From NCBI RefSeq assembly GCF_040719145.1, contig NZ_JBFDUZ010000007.1, positions 1-64,000 of the forward strand: 64,000 bases of DNA, read 5' to 3'. Origin of the DNA: Paenibacillus sp. JQZ6Y-1. GTDB taxonomy: Bacteria; Bacillota; Bacilli; Paenibacillales; Paenibacillaceae. Made by a program: the position numbers and the translations under genes. This document shows positions 30,674 to 40,736 of this stretch, in pieces. The notes beneath the pieces are model-generated. The model saw only the letters and a program-made list of their open reading frames with translations, had not been told where the DNA came from and did no database searches. Every line of letters begins with the position of its first letter. Within the stretch, counting starts at the first letter, position 1.

Positions 30674-33187
30674 TTATTTCACCAGTTGACCGCGGGTTAC
30701 GCCGAGTTGGTTGGTTGCTTTCAGTGTACGCCATACTTGTGTACCGCTGATCTCGCCAGTCAGTGCTTTGCTATACAGGTCGATGACTTGCAGCACTTGC
30801 TCCGGTGTTTCTTCCAAGAACTCCACACGATACTGGGATACGCCCAATTGCAGGAAGTTGGTCAGATACTCTGCACCCGATTGCTCGATGGCATTGTAGA
30901 CGGTGTTACGGCAGCCTTCATCTACACGCACTGGATGGGACATACCAATGCGGTCTTGCAGCGACACACGGCTGTCTTCGCACGGACGACCACAGTTGGT
31001 GAAGTCGGTACCTTCGCTCAAGAACGTGCAATATACGCAATGTTCCGTGTGGAACATTGGCAGATGCTGATGGATAACGACTTCCATTTGATCGGTACGG
31101 CTGCGTCCCAGCAGGTCGACCATTTGCTGGATATTCAGGTCGTACGATGGCGTCACCATATCCACGCCTGCTTCCAAGAACAAATCTGCCGTTTTGTGAT
31201 TGGCAATATTCAAGGAGAAGTCACCGATCAACTGTGGATGATTGTCTTGTGGGTGGCTTTGACGGCGTGCCAGATAGTAGTAAAGGGCGCCCGTATTACG
31301 TACCAGTACAGCATCTGGCTGTAAACGCAGGATATTGGCATGGTAGCCATTTTCACCCGGCATATGGATACGTGGTGTCGCCAGCGCAATCTTTTTGCCC
31401 GCAGCGCGTACAGCCGCAACTGCTGCTGGGAATTGCTTGATAAATTCAAAATCAGCGTAGATCATCTCTACGTCGGTTTGTACAACAGCTTCCACCTGCT
31501 CCAGATTGCGGCACAATGCAGTCAGCATCGCATCCGTCCCACGAACCGGTGTCATTGCCGGGGAAATATCGCCATAGACAGCAATATCACGTTTGATATA
31601 TACAGGTGGCTTCGGACGTTCACCCTCCAACTGCTCTACCGCTTGACGACGGATTGCATTCAGCTCACGCATTGGAATAATAATATCGCCATACAATTGG
31701 GCATCCAGCTCATCCAATTGGAAAATGGTACCGCCCAAACGACCAAATTGCTCATGCAGCAGTTCAGCGTTCATCGGGCGCTTGGCAGCAATTTCGAGTT
31801 CCATTTCGGAATCGACACGTACGGTTACGCCTTTTTGTAGATCAGTCCAGTAGGTAACCAATGGTTGACCAGCATGACCGATTGCTTTGACATGAATTGG
31901 GAACACGCGATATGGTTTGTCCGTTTCATATGTTTGACGCATCCGTTTATCCAGTGCAGGATCGTTTGTTTTCCAAATCTTATCGCCGACATGAACCTTT
32001 TTCAGGTTGATGTCATTGCGACCCGGTACAATATCGACGATCCATGTTTCGTTCGCTTCGCCTTCCAGCTTAACGCCCTGACGACGCAGATCGTAAATGC
32101 GACCGCCTTCTTCTTTTTGCGTTGGGTCACCAGCGTCGAATACGATACCGTCGCCGCGTTTGATCGGTGCTTCCAAACGGCAAACGACGCCGTCGCGCAA
32201 AATTTTCTCAACACGACCGAGGTATACGCCACGGCTTTTCGGGAATGTACCGTCAACCAGCTTTTTGTTGTTGGTGCCATCCAAGAATCCATGAGTAAAT
32301 CCGCGCGAGAAGCTTTGTTCCAGCTCGCGAATATCTTCACGGCTGATTGGTGTTGCATCGCCGTCAAAGTAACGGTCGATCGCTTTGCGATATTTGCTAA
32401 CTACGTTCGCCACGTAGGTTGGTGATTTGAGACGACCTTCGATTTTGAATGACGTTACGCCTGCTTCGATCAGCTGTGGCATAATGTCGATTGCTGCCAA
32501 GTCTTTCGGAGACAGCAGATATGTTACGTCGCCCATGATCTTTTGCTCGCCATCGACGATGAGGTCGTATGGCAAACGGCATGCTTGCGCGCATTCGCCA
32601 CGGTTAGCGGAACGTCCGCCCCACATTTCCGATGTCAAACACTGACCGGAGTACGATACACACAACGCGCCGTGTACGAATACTTCCATTGGCAAACGCG
32701 CTTGTTCGCCGATCTTTTGGATTTGTTTCAGGTTATTTTCACGTCCGAGGACGACACGTTCCATGTTGAAAGGCTTAGTAAATTCGACCGCTTCTGGGGA
32801 AGTGATCGTCATCTGGGTGGAACCGTGGATAGGAAAATCCGGTGAGATTTCGCGGATCATTTTCACCAATCCCAGATCCTGTACGATCACGGCATCTACG
32901 CCTGCATCTACGCATGCGTCAATCAGTTCACGCGCATCGTCCAATTCATTTTCAAATACGAGAATGTTAAAGGTCAAAAATCCCTTTACACCATAGCTGT
33001 GCAAAAATGCCATAATCTCCGACAATTCGTCCATACGGAAATTGTTCGCACGTGCACGCGCGTTAAATTTTTCCACGCCAAAAAAGACTGCGTCCGCCCC
33101 ATTCGCTACCGCCGCCCGCATGCAGTCCCAGTCGCCAGCAGGCGCCAGAAGCTCCACGTCTTGTCTTTGTAATGCTGTATCAGTCAT
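30674..33187 (-). CDS. Peptidase U32 family protein with DUF3656 (RlhA-like)
   Basis: An 837-aa protein opening with VELLAPAGDWDCMRAAVANGADAVF and carrying the U32 cysteine signature GALCVSYSGQCLTSEMWGGR ... ANRGECAQACRLPY. The middle is a DUF3656-type region and the C-terminal part holds HCVYCTFL and CGRPCEDS. E. coli RlhA (YdcP) of this family hydroxylates C2501 of 23S rRNA, and such proteins bind an Fe-S cluster through conserved cysteines. Which RNA is modified here is inference. The ATG at 33187 lies 12 bases after GGGAGG; a TTG three codons earlier is too close to it. Single-gene unit with its own terminator. Confidence 0.88.
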   Translation of the reverse strand: MTDTALQRQDVELLAPAGDWDCMRAAVANGADAVFFGVEKFNARARANNFRMDELSEIMAFLHSYGVKGFLTFNILVFENELDDARELIDACVDAGVDAVIVQDLGLVKMIREISPDFPIHGSTQMTITSPEAVEFTKPFNMERVVLGRENNLKQIQKIGEQARLPMEVFVHGALCVSYSGQCLTSEMWGGRSANRGECAQACRLPYDLIVDGEQKIMGDVTYLLSPKDLAAIDIMPQLIEAGVTSFKIEGRLKSPTYVANVVSKYRKAIDRYFDGDATPISREDIRELEQSFSRGFTHGFLDGTNNKKLVDGTFPKSRGVYLGRVEKILRDGVVCRLEAPIKRGDGIVFDAGDPTQKEEGGRIYDLRRQGVKLEGEANETWIVDIVPGRNDINLKKVHVGDKIWKTNDPALDKRMRQTYETDKPYRVFPIHVKAIGHAGQPLVTYWTDLQKGVTVRVDSEMELEIAAKRPMNAELLHEQFGRLGGTIFQLDELDAQLYGDIIIPMRELNAIRRQAVEQLEGERPKPPVYIKRDIAVYGDISPAMTPVRGTDAMLTALCRNLEQVEAVVQTDVEMIYADFEFIKQFPAAVAAVRAAGKKIALATPRIHMPGENGYHANILRLQPDAVLVRNTGALYYYLARRQSHPQDNHPQLIGDFSLNIANHKTADLFLEAGVDMVTPSYDLNIQQMVDLLGRSRTDQMEVVIHQHLPMFHTEHCVYCTFLSEGTDFTNCGRPCEDSRVSLQDRIGMSHPVRVDEGCRNTVYNAIEQSGAEYLTNFLQLGVSQYRVEFLEETPEQVLQVIDLYSKALTGEISGTQVWRTLKATNQLGVTRGQLVK

Positions 33188-33523
33188 GTAGGTCAAGTTC
33201 CTCCCAAATTAAATTGCCCATTGATCGGACAATACGCTATTCACGGATGATGTCCGTTACATTATAAAATGGAACACTGCGCATAGGCAGTGTATACGTC
33301 ACACACTTTAAAATGATTCTAATCCAGTGTACCAGACCTGTAACCACGTATCTACCGTATCCTTTAAATTTGTATGAAAATATTCAGGAAATTTGCAGGC
33401 GTATGATCAGGATAGCTACAATAAATCATGAGGGATGACGGATCACGTACAGATAGGTAGGAATAAGTGCAAACCAACGATATTGGGACTCTAATCGACG
33501 AGGACAAGGAGGCAACAGAAAAG
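33188..33523. other. Divergent promoter region
   Basis: About 335 bp between the divergently transcribed U32 protein gene and the small hypothetical gene. No RNA gene or repeat seen. An open frame continues upstream of 33524 to a GTG at 33467 but lacks a better ribosome binding site. Confidence 0.45.
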
Positions 33524-33964
33524 ATGGCGACAACACTAGAACAGATTGAACAGTATGGAAGGCAGCAGGGCTGGTGGTATGATGATGCGCATCAGCCATA
33601 CAGTGACGCGCTACGTGAACTGGGACTGGCAGAAAAGGATGAAGCGTTTATCTTTTTCTCTCATGCTGAAGATGGACCTACATTTTATGGCGGTCGCGGG
33701 GAAATGTATCATTGGGGCTGGTTTATGCTGTATTCGAGTGACTTAAAGCTAGGCATGATGCGGGTACGAGAGATGGGTATACCTGAAGAGTATATTCCGC
33801 TGGATGGCTTTGTCGGAGATGGCGGATGTCTATACAATCGCCGTACGGGTCAGGTGCTGTATATAGAAGCAGGAGAAACGTTGCAGCAGTATCTAGCAGG
33901 ACAATTGCAGCCTCAATGGGATACCTTTGCCGATTATCTTGGCTGGTATTTTCAATTGGATTGA
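33524..33964 (+). CDS. Small hypothetical protein, weak SUKH (SMI1/KNR4)-like pattern
   Basis: A 146-aa soluble acidic protein, not confidently recognised. Aromatic-rich segments GWWYDD and MYHWGWFMLYSSD are followed by a C-terminal GDGGCLYNRRTGQVLYIEAGE then DYLGWYFQ. This loosely recalls the C-terminal half of SMI1/KNR4 (SUKH) proteins, which include toxin-immunity proteins. The ATG at 33524 is chosen for the AAGGAGG 11 bases upstream. It stands alone, with a terminator 27 bp after the stop and no toxin gene nearby, so an immunity role is not supported by context. Confidence 0.6.
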   Translation: MATTLEQIEQYGRQQGWWYDDAHQPYSDALRELGLAEKDEAFIFFSHAEDGPTFYGGRGEMYHWGWFMLYSSDLKLGMMRVREMGIPEEYIPLDGFVGDGGCLYNRRTGQVLYIEAGETLQQYLAGQLQPQWDTFADYLGWYFQLD

Positions 33965-33990
33965 TTACCAGTTCAAGTATCAAAGCATAC

Positions 33991-34041
33991 AAAAAAAGCT
34001 GACTGCATAGGAAATATTCCTGTAGCTAGTCAGCTTTTTTA
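33991..34041. terminator. Bidirectional terminator
   Basis: AAAAAAAGCTGACT pairs with AGTCAGCTTTTTT around a loop containing a small GGAAATATTCC palindrome. It separates convergent genes and suits both. Confidence 0.85.
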
Positions 34042-34135
34042 TGTTACTCCTGTACGCATGCTATTGCATTCATGTCAGTAAGCGGTATGCAAGGCGATCT
34101 TTTGTCAGAAGTTCAAACACGCTGACAGTTCTCGC

Positions 34136-36064
34136 TTATTTCGCTGTCCAATTAAACGATGATAGCACCTTCGCTACTTCTGCCTGATGGGTAGCCGTAT
34201 TGTTGGCATCATTCACTTCACTAGACAAAATAAATGTACGTTTGCCCTTGGTGAAGATGGTATAGGTGCCAGTATACGGCGCGTCATCACTGTTGAAGGT
34301 AGCAGTAAACGTATATGCTGGAACACCTGCAAAAGTAGTTGGCTGTCCTTCGGATACTGTTGCTGTCGACGATGAACCAGTTCCACCGGAAGTCAGCGTG
34401 CTTTTCCAGTCCTGAACAGCTTGTTCCAACGAGCTGGAATTTTTGATTGTTACGTAGAAGCTACCACCCGTGTAGTAGTACGACACGCCAGTCGCATTAT
34501 AATCGTTCCCTGCATCGCTCCAATAACGCGGAACTTGCAGACTGTATCCGTACGTCGTCGATGTACGAGTAATGGTCTTGGTACGGTCTTCGGAATAGTA
34601 ATCAAGCGGCAGATGACCGAAGTTACTTTCCAATGTCTCAAAGTCTACTTTCATCGAACCGACCATTTGTTCAAATTCAGAAGCGGTTTGTGGGTTCTCG
34701 GTAAGACCGCTGTATTCAAAGTAGTACCGATAATCGCCCTGCTGAATCAGCACTTCGTACTCGGTATACCATTCATCGTTGCCATACATGTATTGCATTT
34801 CGTTAATAACAGCATCGTGACCGTCGATCTGACGCTCCGTTGTTCCGATATAGCGATAATGATCAGTAGTGAAATTCTGGTCAAACCAGCTACGAATATC
34901 CTGTGACCAGTTTTGCACCGTTGATCCCGCCGGAACGCTGTATACGCCGAATTTGGCATACGATTCATCTTTATTGGTTGCTTCGTCGGAATCATCGCTG
35001 ACCGACCAATTGCTCGGCAGATTAACAGAAATGCCGTACTCCTCATTCGAGAAGACTTCTCCCGATTCCTCGGAATCGCTATCTTCGGCGATATCTTCGG
35101 CTTTGTCGTCTGCACTGTTGAAGGACAATTGGAACGAATTGAGCAACGCTTGATTCTCGTTAAAATCTTTGTACGAGTATGCCTGTGAATCGGCGTACAT
35201 CACAAAGTACAGGTAGCCATTGCCTGCATACAGTCTTGTTTCCGACAAATAGCCGTCTGTCGTTTTGCTGATTACGCGTGCATACGTGCCATTGGAGCCG
35301 TTGACGATCTGCTGATCAAGGATTGTCTCATCCAGAGACTTCGTATAGCTCACCAATTCGTCCAGCAGATCATCCGAGTCTGCCTGTGTATAGACAGAAC
35401 CAGTAACGGTATCCGGCTCGACCGCGACTTGCAGCAGATAGGTGCCTTCCGTATTCATAAAGTTGGCAACGGTCGCATTGGAACCACCGAGATAGGTTAA
35501 ATCTTCGGGGTAATTGATGGACCATTGGTACTTGCTGTCACCAACACGCGTTTTATCCGCATGCTGTGTAGCGCTATCGCCGCTGCCAGACTGTGCTTCT
35601 GATGCAGGCAATGTCACTACGATCTGACCGGAGATGACTTTCATTTTACCGCCGATACCTTCGGTCAGCGGACGCAAGGGAACCATTAAGGTGCCGAGTC
35701 GCATAACTGGTGCCGCAGGCAATGTCACTTTTTTTCCGTTAACAGTAGCGACCTTACTGCCGATCTTCATGGAAATAACGTGCTTGCCAGAGGTCAGTTG
35801 AATGACATTTTCATCGTGCAATTCAACTTTGGCACCGAATGCGCGTGAGAACAGACCCAATTGAACCATCATCGTACCGTCTGCTTCATATGGCTTGATG
35901 ATCGTCTGCTTATCGCCGTTAATAGTTGCAGATGTACTGCCTTTTTTTAATTTTAATTCCAGTAGTTCGGCTGCCGAAGCAGTGCCGACTCCGGCGTAGG
36001 AAGTTGCCACAGTAATCCCGGCTGCCAATAAGCCAGTTGTGGTCATACGCATCCATTTATTCAT
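34136..36064 (-). CDS. Secreted stalk-domain protein with repeated PsbP-like modules
   Basis: A 642-aa exported protein. A signal peptide ends near TASAAE (~residue 32). A copper-amine-oxidase N-terminal-like ('stalk') domain follows to ~155 (GTMMVQLGLFSRAFGAKVEL, GTLMVPLRPLTEGIGGK). Then come three similar modules, each starting with a YxxSxxxPxxW-like line: YQWSINYPEDLTYL, YGISVNLPSNWSVSDD and YGYSLQVPRYWSDAG. An acidic linker (DDKAEDIAEDSDSEESGE) separates the first two. The repeats resemble PsbP/DcrB-like folds. GAGG lies before the ATG. It follows the HtrA gene after 56 bp, so the two are probably co-transcribed. Function unknown; a surface or envelope role is inferred. Confidence 0.75.
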   Translation of the reverse strand: MNKWMRMTTTGLLAAGITVATSYAGVGTASAAELLELKLKKGSTSATINGDKQTIIKPYEADGTMMVQLGLFSRAFGAKVELHDENVIQLTSGKHVISMKIGSKVATVNGKKVTLPAAPVMRLGTLMVPLRPLTEGIGGKMKVISGQIVVTLPASEAQSGSGDSATQHADKTRVGDSKYQWSINYPEDLTYLGGSNATVANFMNTEGTYLLQVAVEPDTVTGSVYTQADSDDLLDELVSYTKSLDETILDQQIVNGSNGTYARVISKTTDGYLSETRLYAGNGYLYFVMYADSQAYSYKDFNENQALLNSFQLSFNSADDKAEDIAEDSDSEESGEVFSNEEYGISVNLPSNWSVSDDSDEATNKDESYAKFGVYSVPAGSTVQNWSQDIRSWFDQNFTTDHYRYIGTTERQIDGHDAVINEMQYMYGNDEWYTEYEVLIQQGDYRYYFEYSGLTENPQTASEFEQMVGSMKVDFETLESNFGHLPLDYYSEDRTKTITRTSTTYGYSLQVPRYWSDAGNDYNATGVSYYYTGGSFYVTIKNSSSLEQAVQDWKSTLTSGGTGSSSTATVSEGQPTTFAGVPAYTFTATFNSDDAPYTGTYTIFTKGKRTFILSSEVNDANNTATHQAEVAKVLSSFNWTAK

Positions 36065-36120
36065 TCTATATCCTCATTTCTATAATCAAAGTGGAGGGTG
36101 AAGCATAAAAGGAAGCCGTA

Positions 36121-37290
36121 TTATTCGCCAGAATCCGAATCGGAAGAAGTTGCTGTAGTCGCCACTGCATCCGTTAGCTGCGATTGCGTCAATTTCACGC
36201 TACGTGTAACGATATCGCCGTTAGACTGCATCGTCAGCTTGATCATATCGCCCGGTTTGTAAGAGCGGAATAGTTCGTTCAGATCGACCACAGTATGCAC
36301 CCGCTTGCCATTCACGCTGTACAGAATATCGCCTTCTTTGATGCCTGCTTTTTTGGCATTGGCGGAATGAACAGAAACGACTGTTAGTGCATCATTGGTT
36401 GGCATACCGATCAATGCGTCATCGCTCTCTTTCAATTCCAGACCGATGGAAGCTCGTTTGACAGTTCCATATTTGCTCAATTGATTGATAATATATTGCA
36501 CCGTGTCTGCTGGAATCGTAAATCCAAGATTATCAACGCCCAGTGCTTCATATTTCATCGTATTGATACCGATCACTTTGCCGTCCATATTGATCAATGG
36601 ACCACCGCTGTTACCGGGGTTGATCGCTGCATCGGTTTGCAGCAAATAGTAGGACGCATCTACCGCACGGTTTACACCACTAATAATGCCGGATGTCGCT
36701 GTATTGCGAAGCGATAAGGACAACGGTGTACCGATGGCGATGACTTGCTCGCCCACTTGTGGCTTTTCACTGCTGGACACAAATGAGGCTTTTTTCAGCC
36801 CAGTGGCGTTAATTTTGACCAATGCTAGATCGCTGACTGTATCGCTATAAAATTCTTTAACAATATAAGTTTTGCTTTGTCCGTTCGCTTCGGAGGTGAT
36901 CACTTTTGCTCCCGGCTCCATGCTGTCGATAACGTGCGCATTGGTAACAATCCAGCCGTCAGAAGAAATGATCACGCCGGAACCAAAAGCGATACCCGGA
37001 TCGCTAGGTTCGGAACCACTGCCATCGTCTTCACTAGAACCGGAGCCACTTTCCGCTTGAATCGCAGCGGCTGTAGGCACACCAACAATCCCGACAACGG
37101 ATGGTGAGATACGGGAAATAATCTTGGTATATCCGGCACCTGCGGATGCACCATATTGCGGTGCAGTGTATGTATAGCCGGAAACGGATGCTGCTGCCGA
37201 AGACACGGTAGCAAAAGGCACAGAACCAATCAGGGTAGTACCGGCGAGCACAAATGCGGATAATGGGATATGGAGTTTTTTCAAATTCAT
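36121..37290 (-). CDS. Secreted HtrA/DegP-type serine protease with PDZ domain
   Basis: An S1C (trypsin-like) protease of 389 aa. A cleavable signal peptide ends near VSSAAA. Next is a Ser/Gly/Asp linker (~80-100), then the protease domain with catalytic His in VTNAHVID, Asp in SDLALVKI and Ser in NPGNSGGPL, and a PDZ domain (GIKEGDILYSVNGKRVH) to ~375. The tail is Thr/Ser/Asp-rich. Unlike the Bacillus HtrA/HtrB proteins it has no cytoplasmic segment and appears fully secreted. It is first in a two-gene unit with the stalk-domain protein, a possible partner or substrate. Palindromic TGTAA-type repeats lie ~115-140 bp upstream. Confidence 0.88.
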   Translation of the reverse strand: MNLKKLHIPLSAFVLAGTTLIGSVPFATVSSAAASVSGYTYTAPQYGASAGAGYTKIISRISPSVVGIVGVPTAAAIQAESGSGSSEDDGSGSEPSDPGIAFGSGVIISSDGWIVTNAHVIDSMEPGAKVITSEANGQSKTYIVKEFYSDTVSDLALVKINATGLKKASFVSSSEKPQVGEQVIAIGTPLSLSLRNTATSGIISGVNRAVDASYYLLQTDAAINPGNSGGPLINMDGKVIGINTMKYEALGVDNLGFTIPADTVQYIINQLSKYGTVKRASIGLELKESDDALIGMPTNDALTVVSVHSANAKKAGIKEGDILYSVNGKRVHTVVDLNELFRSYKPGDMIKLTMQSNGDIVTRSVKLTQSQLTDAVATTATSSDSDSGE

Positions 37291-37404
37291 CCAGCCTTTC
37301 TGTAGTTGCGTGCATATATATTCATATAACCCTGAAACAAAGGTTCAGTAAACGAAGCAAGTTACCATGTCATGATTTTTTCTGTAAAAAACTTGTATTC
37401 TCAA

Positions 37405-37431
37405 TGTAACATATTACACAGAGTTGTAACA
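37405..37431 (-). promoter_or_regulatory. TGTAA palindrome and repeat upstream of the HtrA-type protease
   Basis: TGTAACATATTACA (arms TGTAA/TTACA) is followed 6 bp later by another TGTAACA. A minus-strand promoter-like TTGTTA / 18 bp / TACATT overlaps it. A regulator binding here, for instance one for secretion stress, is a guess from position. Confidence 0.35.
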
Positions 37432-37534
37432 ATTACCGAGCCACGTTATTTGCTGAAATGTTGAGTAAAGAATCTCTATCGTAGTAAGCAAGCCTAGTAT
37501 GGACAACTATCATACGTTCATTATGTAAATCGCA

Positions 37535-37570
37535 AAGGGATGGACGTTCGCTCTGGAAATCCATCCTTCT
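37535..37570 (-). terminator. Weak terminator candidate after uvrA
   Basis: Minus strand GGATGGA ... TCCATCC (7-bp stem, 15-nt loop) followed by CTTTG, about 125 bp past the uvrA stop. The T tract is short. Confidence 0.35.
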
Positions 37571-37690
37571 GCGCAAGACAGATTGTTTCACTGCCATATG
37601 TCATACTTCGTACTTTCTACTTCTACACAAACTTCCGAACGATCCTACAACAGCTTCTATTCTACTGTTAGAACCCTATACAGTACAACC

Positions 37691-40552
37691 TCAGACTTGG
37701 CTGCTTTCCAGTTCGCGGCTACGCACGGTATCGCGCTCTAGAATAGGTTTCAGATAGTGCCCAGTGTAAGAACCGTTTACTTTGGCAATGTCTTCCGGCG
37801 TACCAGAAGCAAGAATGGTACCACCGCCGCTGCCGCCTTCTGGACCAAGGTCGATCAAGTAATCCGCCGTTTTGATCACATCCAAGTTATGCTCGATGAC
37901 CAGTACTGTTTCGCCGGAATCGACCAGACGTTGCAGTACTTGCAGCAGGCGGTCAATATCGTCGACATGCAGACCGGTTGTCGGCTCATCAAGGATATAG
38001 ATCGTTTTACCAGTGCTGCGACGATGCAATTCCGAAGCCAGCTTCACGCGCTGGGCTTCACCACCGGACAACGTCGTTGCCGGTTGACCAAGCTTCACAT
38101 AACCGAGACCTACATCCAGCAGCGTTTGCAGCTTGCGGTGGATACGCGGCAGGTTCTGGAAGAACTCGACGCCATCTTCGATAGTCATTTCCAGTACATC
38201 GGCGATATTGCGATTTTTGTACTTCACTTCCAGCGTTTCGCGGTTGTAGCGTTGACCTTTACATACCTCACAAGGCACATAGACGTCTGGCAGGAAGTGC
38301 ATCTCGATTTTGATAATACCGTCGCCACGGCAAGCTTCGCAGCGTCCGCCTTTGATGTTGAAGCTGAATCGACCTTTTTTGTAGCCGCGCACTTTGGCTT
38401 CATTGGTCTGAGCAAACAGATCGCGAATATCATCAAATACACCGGTATACGTTGCTGGGTTAGAACGCGGAGTACGTCCGATTGGCGACTGGTCAATATC
38501 AATGACTTTGTCGACATGCTCTAGACCACGAATTTCACGGTACTGACCCGGAATCACGCGTGCTTTGTTCAGATCGCGTGCCAGCGTTTTGTACAAAATC
38601 TCATTAACGAGTGTGGATTTACCGGAACCGGATACACCAGTCACAGCAGTAAATACGCCGATAGGAATTTTTACGTTGACGTTTTTCAAGTTATTTTCCT
38701 TGGCGCCACGAACTTCCAACCAGCGATCGCCCGGCTTACGGCGTTGTAGTGGCACTGGAATGAACTTGCGTCCGCTTAAATATTGACCGGTCAGTGATTC
38801 GGGGTGCTCCATAATCTCGGTCGGTGTACCTTCAGCAATGACCTGTCCACCATGAATCCCCGCGCCCGGACCAATATCAATAATATGATCGGCTGCCATC
38901 ATGGTATCTTCGTCATGTTCCACCACGATCAGCGTATTGCCAAGATCGCGCATATGCTCCAATGTCTTGATCAGACGATCATTATCGCGCTGATGTAGAC
39001 CGATACTCGGCTCATCCAAAATATACAGTACGCCAGTCAGACTCGAACCGATCTGGGTAGCGAGACGAATCCGCTGTGCTTCACCACCGGATAATGTTCC
39101 GGCTGCACGTGCCATCGTCAAATAATCCAGACCAACGTTCACAAGGAAGCCGAGACGGCTAACGATCTCTTTGAGGATCAGGCGCGCAATGCTTCGTTCT
39201 TTTTCACTCAATTCGATCTCTTGGAAGAAACGAAGCGAATCGTGAATCGGCAGATCCGTCACATCGGAGATGTTTTTGCTATCTACTGTAACTGCCAGCA
39301 CATCGCGCTTCAGACGCTTGCCTTTACATACCGGACAAGGCTTGGCACTCATATACCCTTCGATATATTCACGCATGCTGTCGGACGACGTATCTTTGTA
39401 ACGACGCTCCAGATTGGGAATAATACCTTCAAATACAACCTGAGCTTCCTTCGTACGACCAAAATCGCTCTCATAGCGGAAACGGATCTTTTGCCCATCC
39501 GAGCCATTCAGAATCAGATTATGCTGTTCTGCGGTCAATTCCGATACAGGTACATCGGTTGGGATGTTGTAATGCTGGCAGACAGATTTTAGGAATTGCG
39601 GATAGTAGTTGGACAAGCCACCGCTCCACGCTTGATACGCACCGTCTTCAATCGTTTTGCTGCGATCCGGTACAAGTAGATCAGGATCGACCACCATACG
39701 GATACCAAGACCATCACACTCTGGGCATGCACCGAACGGGCTGTTGAATGAGAACATACGCGGAGACAGCTCTTCCATACTGAATCCACAGATTGGGCAG
39801 GCAAAGTTAGAACTGAAACGCAGCTCTTCCTGACCAATAATGTCGACCAGCAGCTGACCGCCGGACATTTTCAATGCCATTTCGATAGAGTCAGCGAGAC
39901 GAACAGCTACGTCTTCTTTGATGACGATACGGTCAACGACCACTTCAATCGTATGTTTTTTGTTCTTTTCCAATTGAATATCTTCGGACAAATCGCGCAG
40001 TTCACCATCGACTCGTACACGGACAAAGCCCTGTTTGGAAATCTCGGTAAAGACGCTTTTATGCTCGCCTTTACGTCCAGAAATGATCGGTGCCAGAATC
40101 TGCAAACGAGTCTTTTCTGGGTATTCCATAATCCGATCTACCATTTGCTCAACGGTCTGCGATGTAATCTCTACGCCGTGATCGGGGCAATGCGGATGAC
40201 CGACCCGAGCATATAACAAACGCAAATAGTCATAAATCTCTGTTACCGTTCCGACAGTGGAACGTGGGTTACGACTGGTCGTCTTCTGGTCAATCGAGAT
40301 TGCTGGGGACAGACCATCGATAGAATCGACATCCGGCTTGTCCATTTGACCGAGGAATTGACGAGCGTATGCGGACAATGATTCCACATAACGACGCTGC
40401 CCCTCCGCATAGATTGTGTCAAACGCCAGTGACGATTTGCCCGATCCGCTCAGACCGGTTAGCACGACAAAGCTGTCGCGCGGAATGCTAATATCGATAT
40501 TTTTCAAGTTATGCGCGCGTGCGCCTTTAATATCAATGAATTTATTCGACAA
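37691..40552 (-). CDS. uvrA: Excinuclease ABC subunit A
   Basis: UvrA is the damage-recognition ATPase of nucleotide excision repair and loads UvrB. The 953-aa product has two ABC ATPase units: Walker [15 protein letters not shown] and [13 protein letters not shown], signatures [11 protein letters not shown] and [11 protein letters not shown]. It also has the zinc-binding CPICGFS ... CPECDGLG and CEACRGDG ... [10 protein letters not shown]. The start is TTG at 40552, nine bases after GGAGG; the upstream TTG directly abuts that site. It follows uvrB after ~185 bp in the usual uvrB-uvrA order. Confidence 0.97.
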   Translation of the reverse strand: MSNKFIDIKGARAHNLKNIDISIPRDSFVVLTGLSGSGKSSLAFDTIYAEGQRRYVESLSAYARQFLGQMDKPDVDSIDGLSPAISIDQKTTSRNPRSTVGTVTEIYDYLRLLYARVGHPHCPDHGVEITSQTVEQMVDRIMEYPEKTRLQILAPIISGRKGEHKSVFTEISKQGFVRVRVDGELRDLSEDIQLEKNKKHTIEVVVDRIVIKEDVAVRLADSIEMALKMSGGQLLVDIIGQEELRFSSNFACPICGFSMEELSPRMFSFNSPFGACPECDGLGIRMVVDPDLLVPDRSKTIEDGAYQAWSGGLSNYYPQFLKSVCQHYNIPTDVPVSELTAEQHNLILNGSDGQKIRFRYESDFGRTKEAQVVFEGIIPNLERRYKDTSSDSMREYIEGYMSAKPCPVCKGKRLKRDVLAVTVDSKNISDVTDLPIHDSLRFFQEIELSEKERSIARLILKEIVSRLGFLVNVGLDYLTMARAAGTLSGGEAQRIRLATQIGSSLTGVLYILDEPSIGLHQRDNDRLIKTLEHMRDLGNTLIVVEHDEDTMMAADHIIDIGPGAGIHGGQVIAEGTPTEIMEHPESLTGQYLSGRKFIPVPLQRRKPGDRWLEVRGAKENNLKNVNVKIPIGVFTAVTGVSGSGKSTLVNEILYKTLARDLNKARVIPGQYREIRGLEHVDKVIDIDQSPIGRTPRSNPATYTGVFDDIRDLFAQTNEAKVRGYKKGRFSFNIKGGRCEACRGDGIIKIEMHFLPDVYVPCEVCKGQRYNRETLEVKYKNRNIADVLEMTIEDGVEFFQNLPRIHRKLQTLLDVGLGYVKLGQPATTLSGGEAQRVKLASELHRRSTGKTIYILDEPTTGLHVDDIDRLLQVLQRLVDSGETVLVIEHNLDVIKTADYLIDLGPEGGSGGGTILASGTPEDIAKVNGSYTGHYLKPILERDTVRSRELESSQV

Positions 40553-40736
40553 GGAATCCAACCTCCATATCCGGTGCTTCCGGAGTAATCAAAACCTGTT
40601 CCGGTATTCACCGGTATTATCAGGGTCGCTGTCAACACGCAGCGCATAAAGCATTCATCTATGATAAAGGTTGCCGGACATGCCGCCCTGACGGAAAGCA
40701 TATCCAACAACCTCTGAAAGTAAAACTTGTTATACG

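Larger units (their letters stand above)
37291..37690. other. Region between htrA-like gene and uvrA
   Basis: 400 bp without a gene. It contains the upstream region of the HtrA-type gene with TGTAA repeats (37405-37431) and a weak hairpin at 37538-37566 that could end uvrA transcription. Confidence 0.5.
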
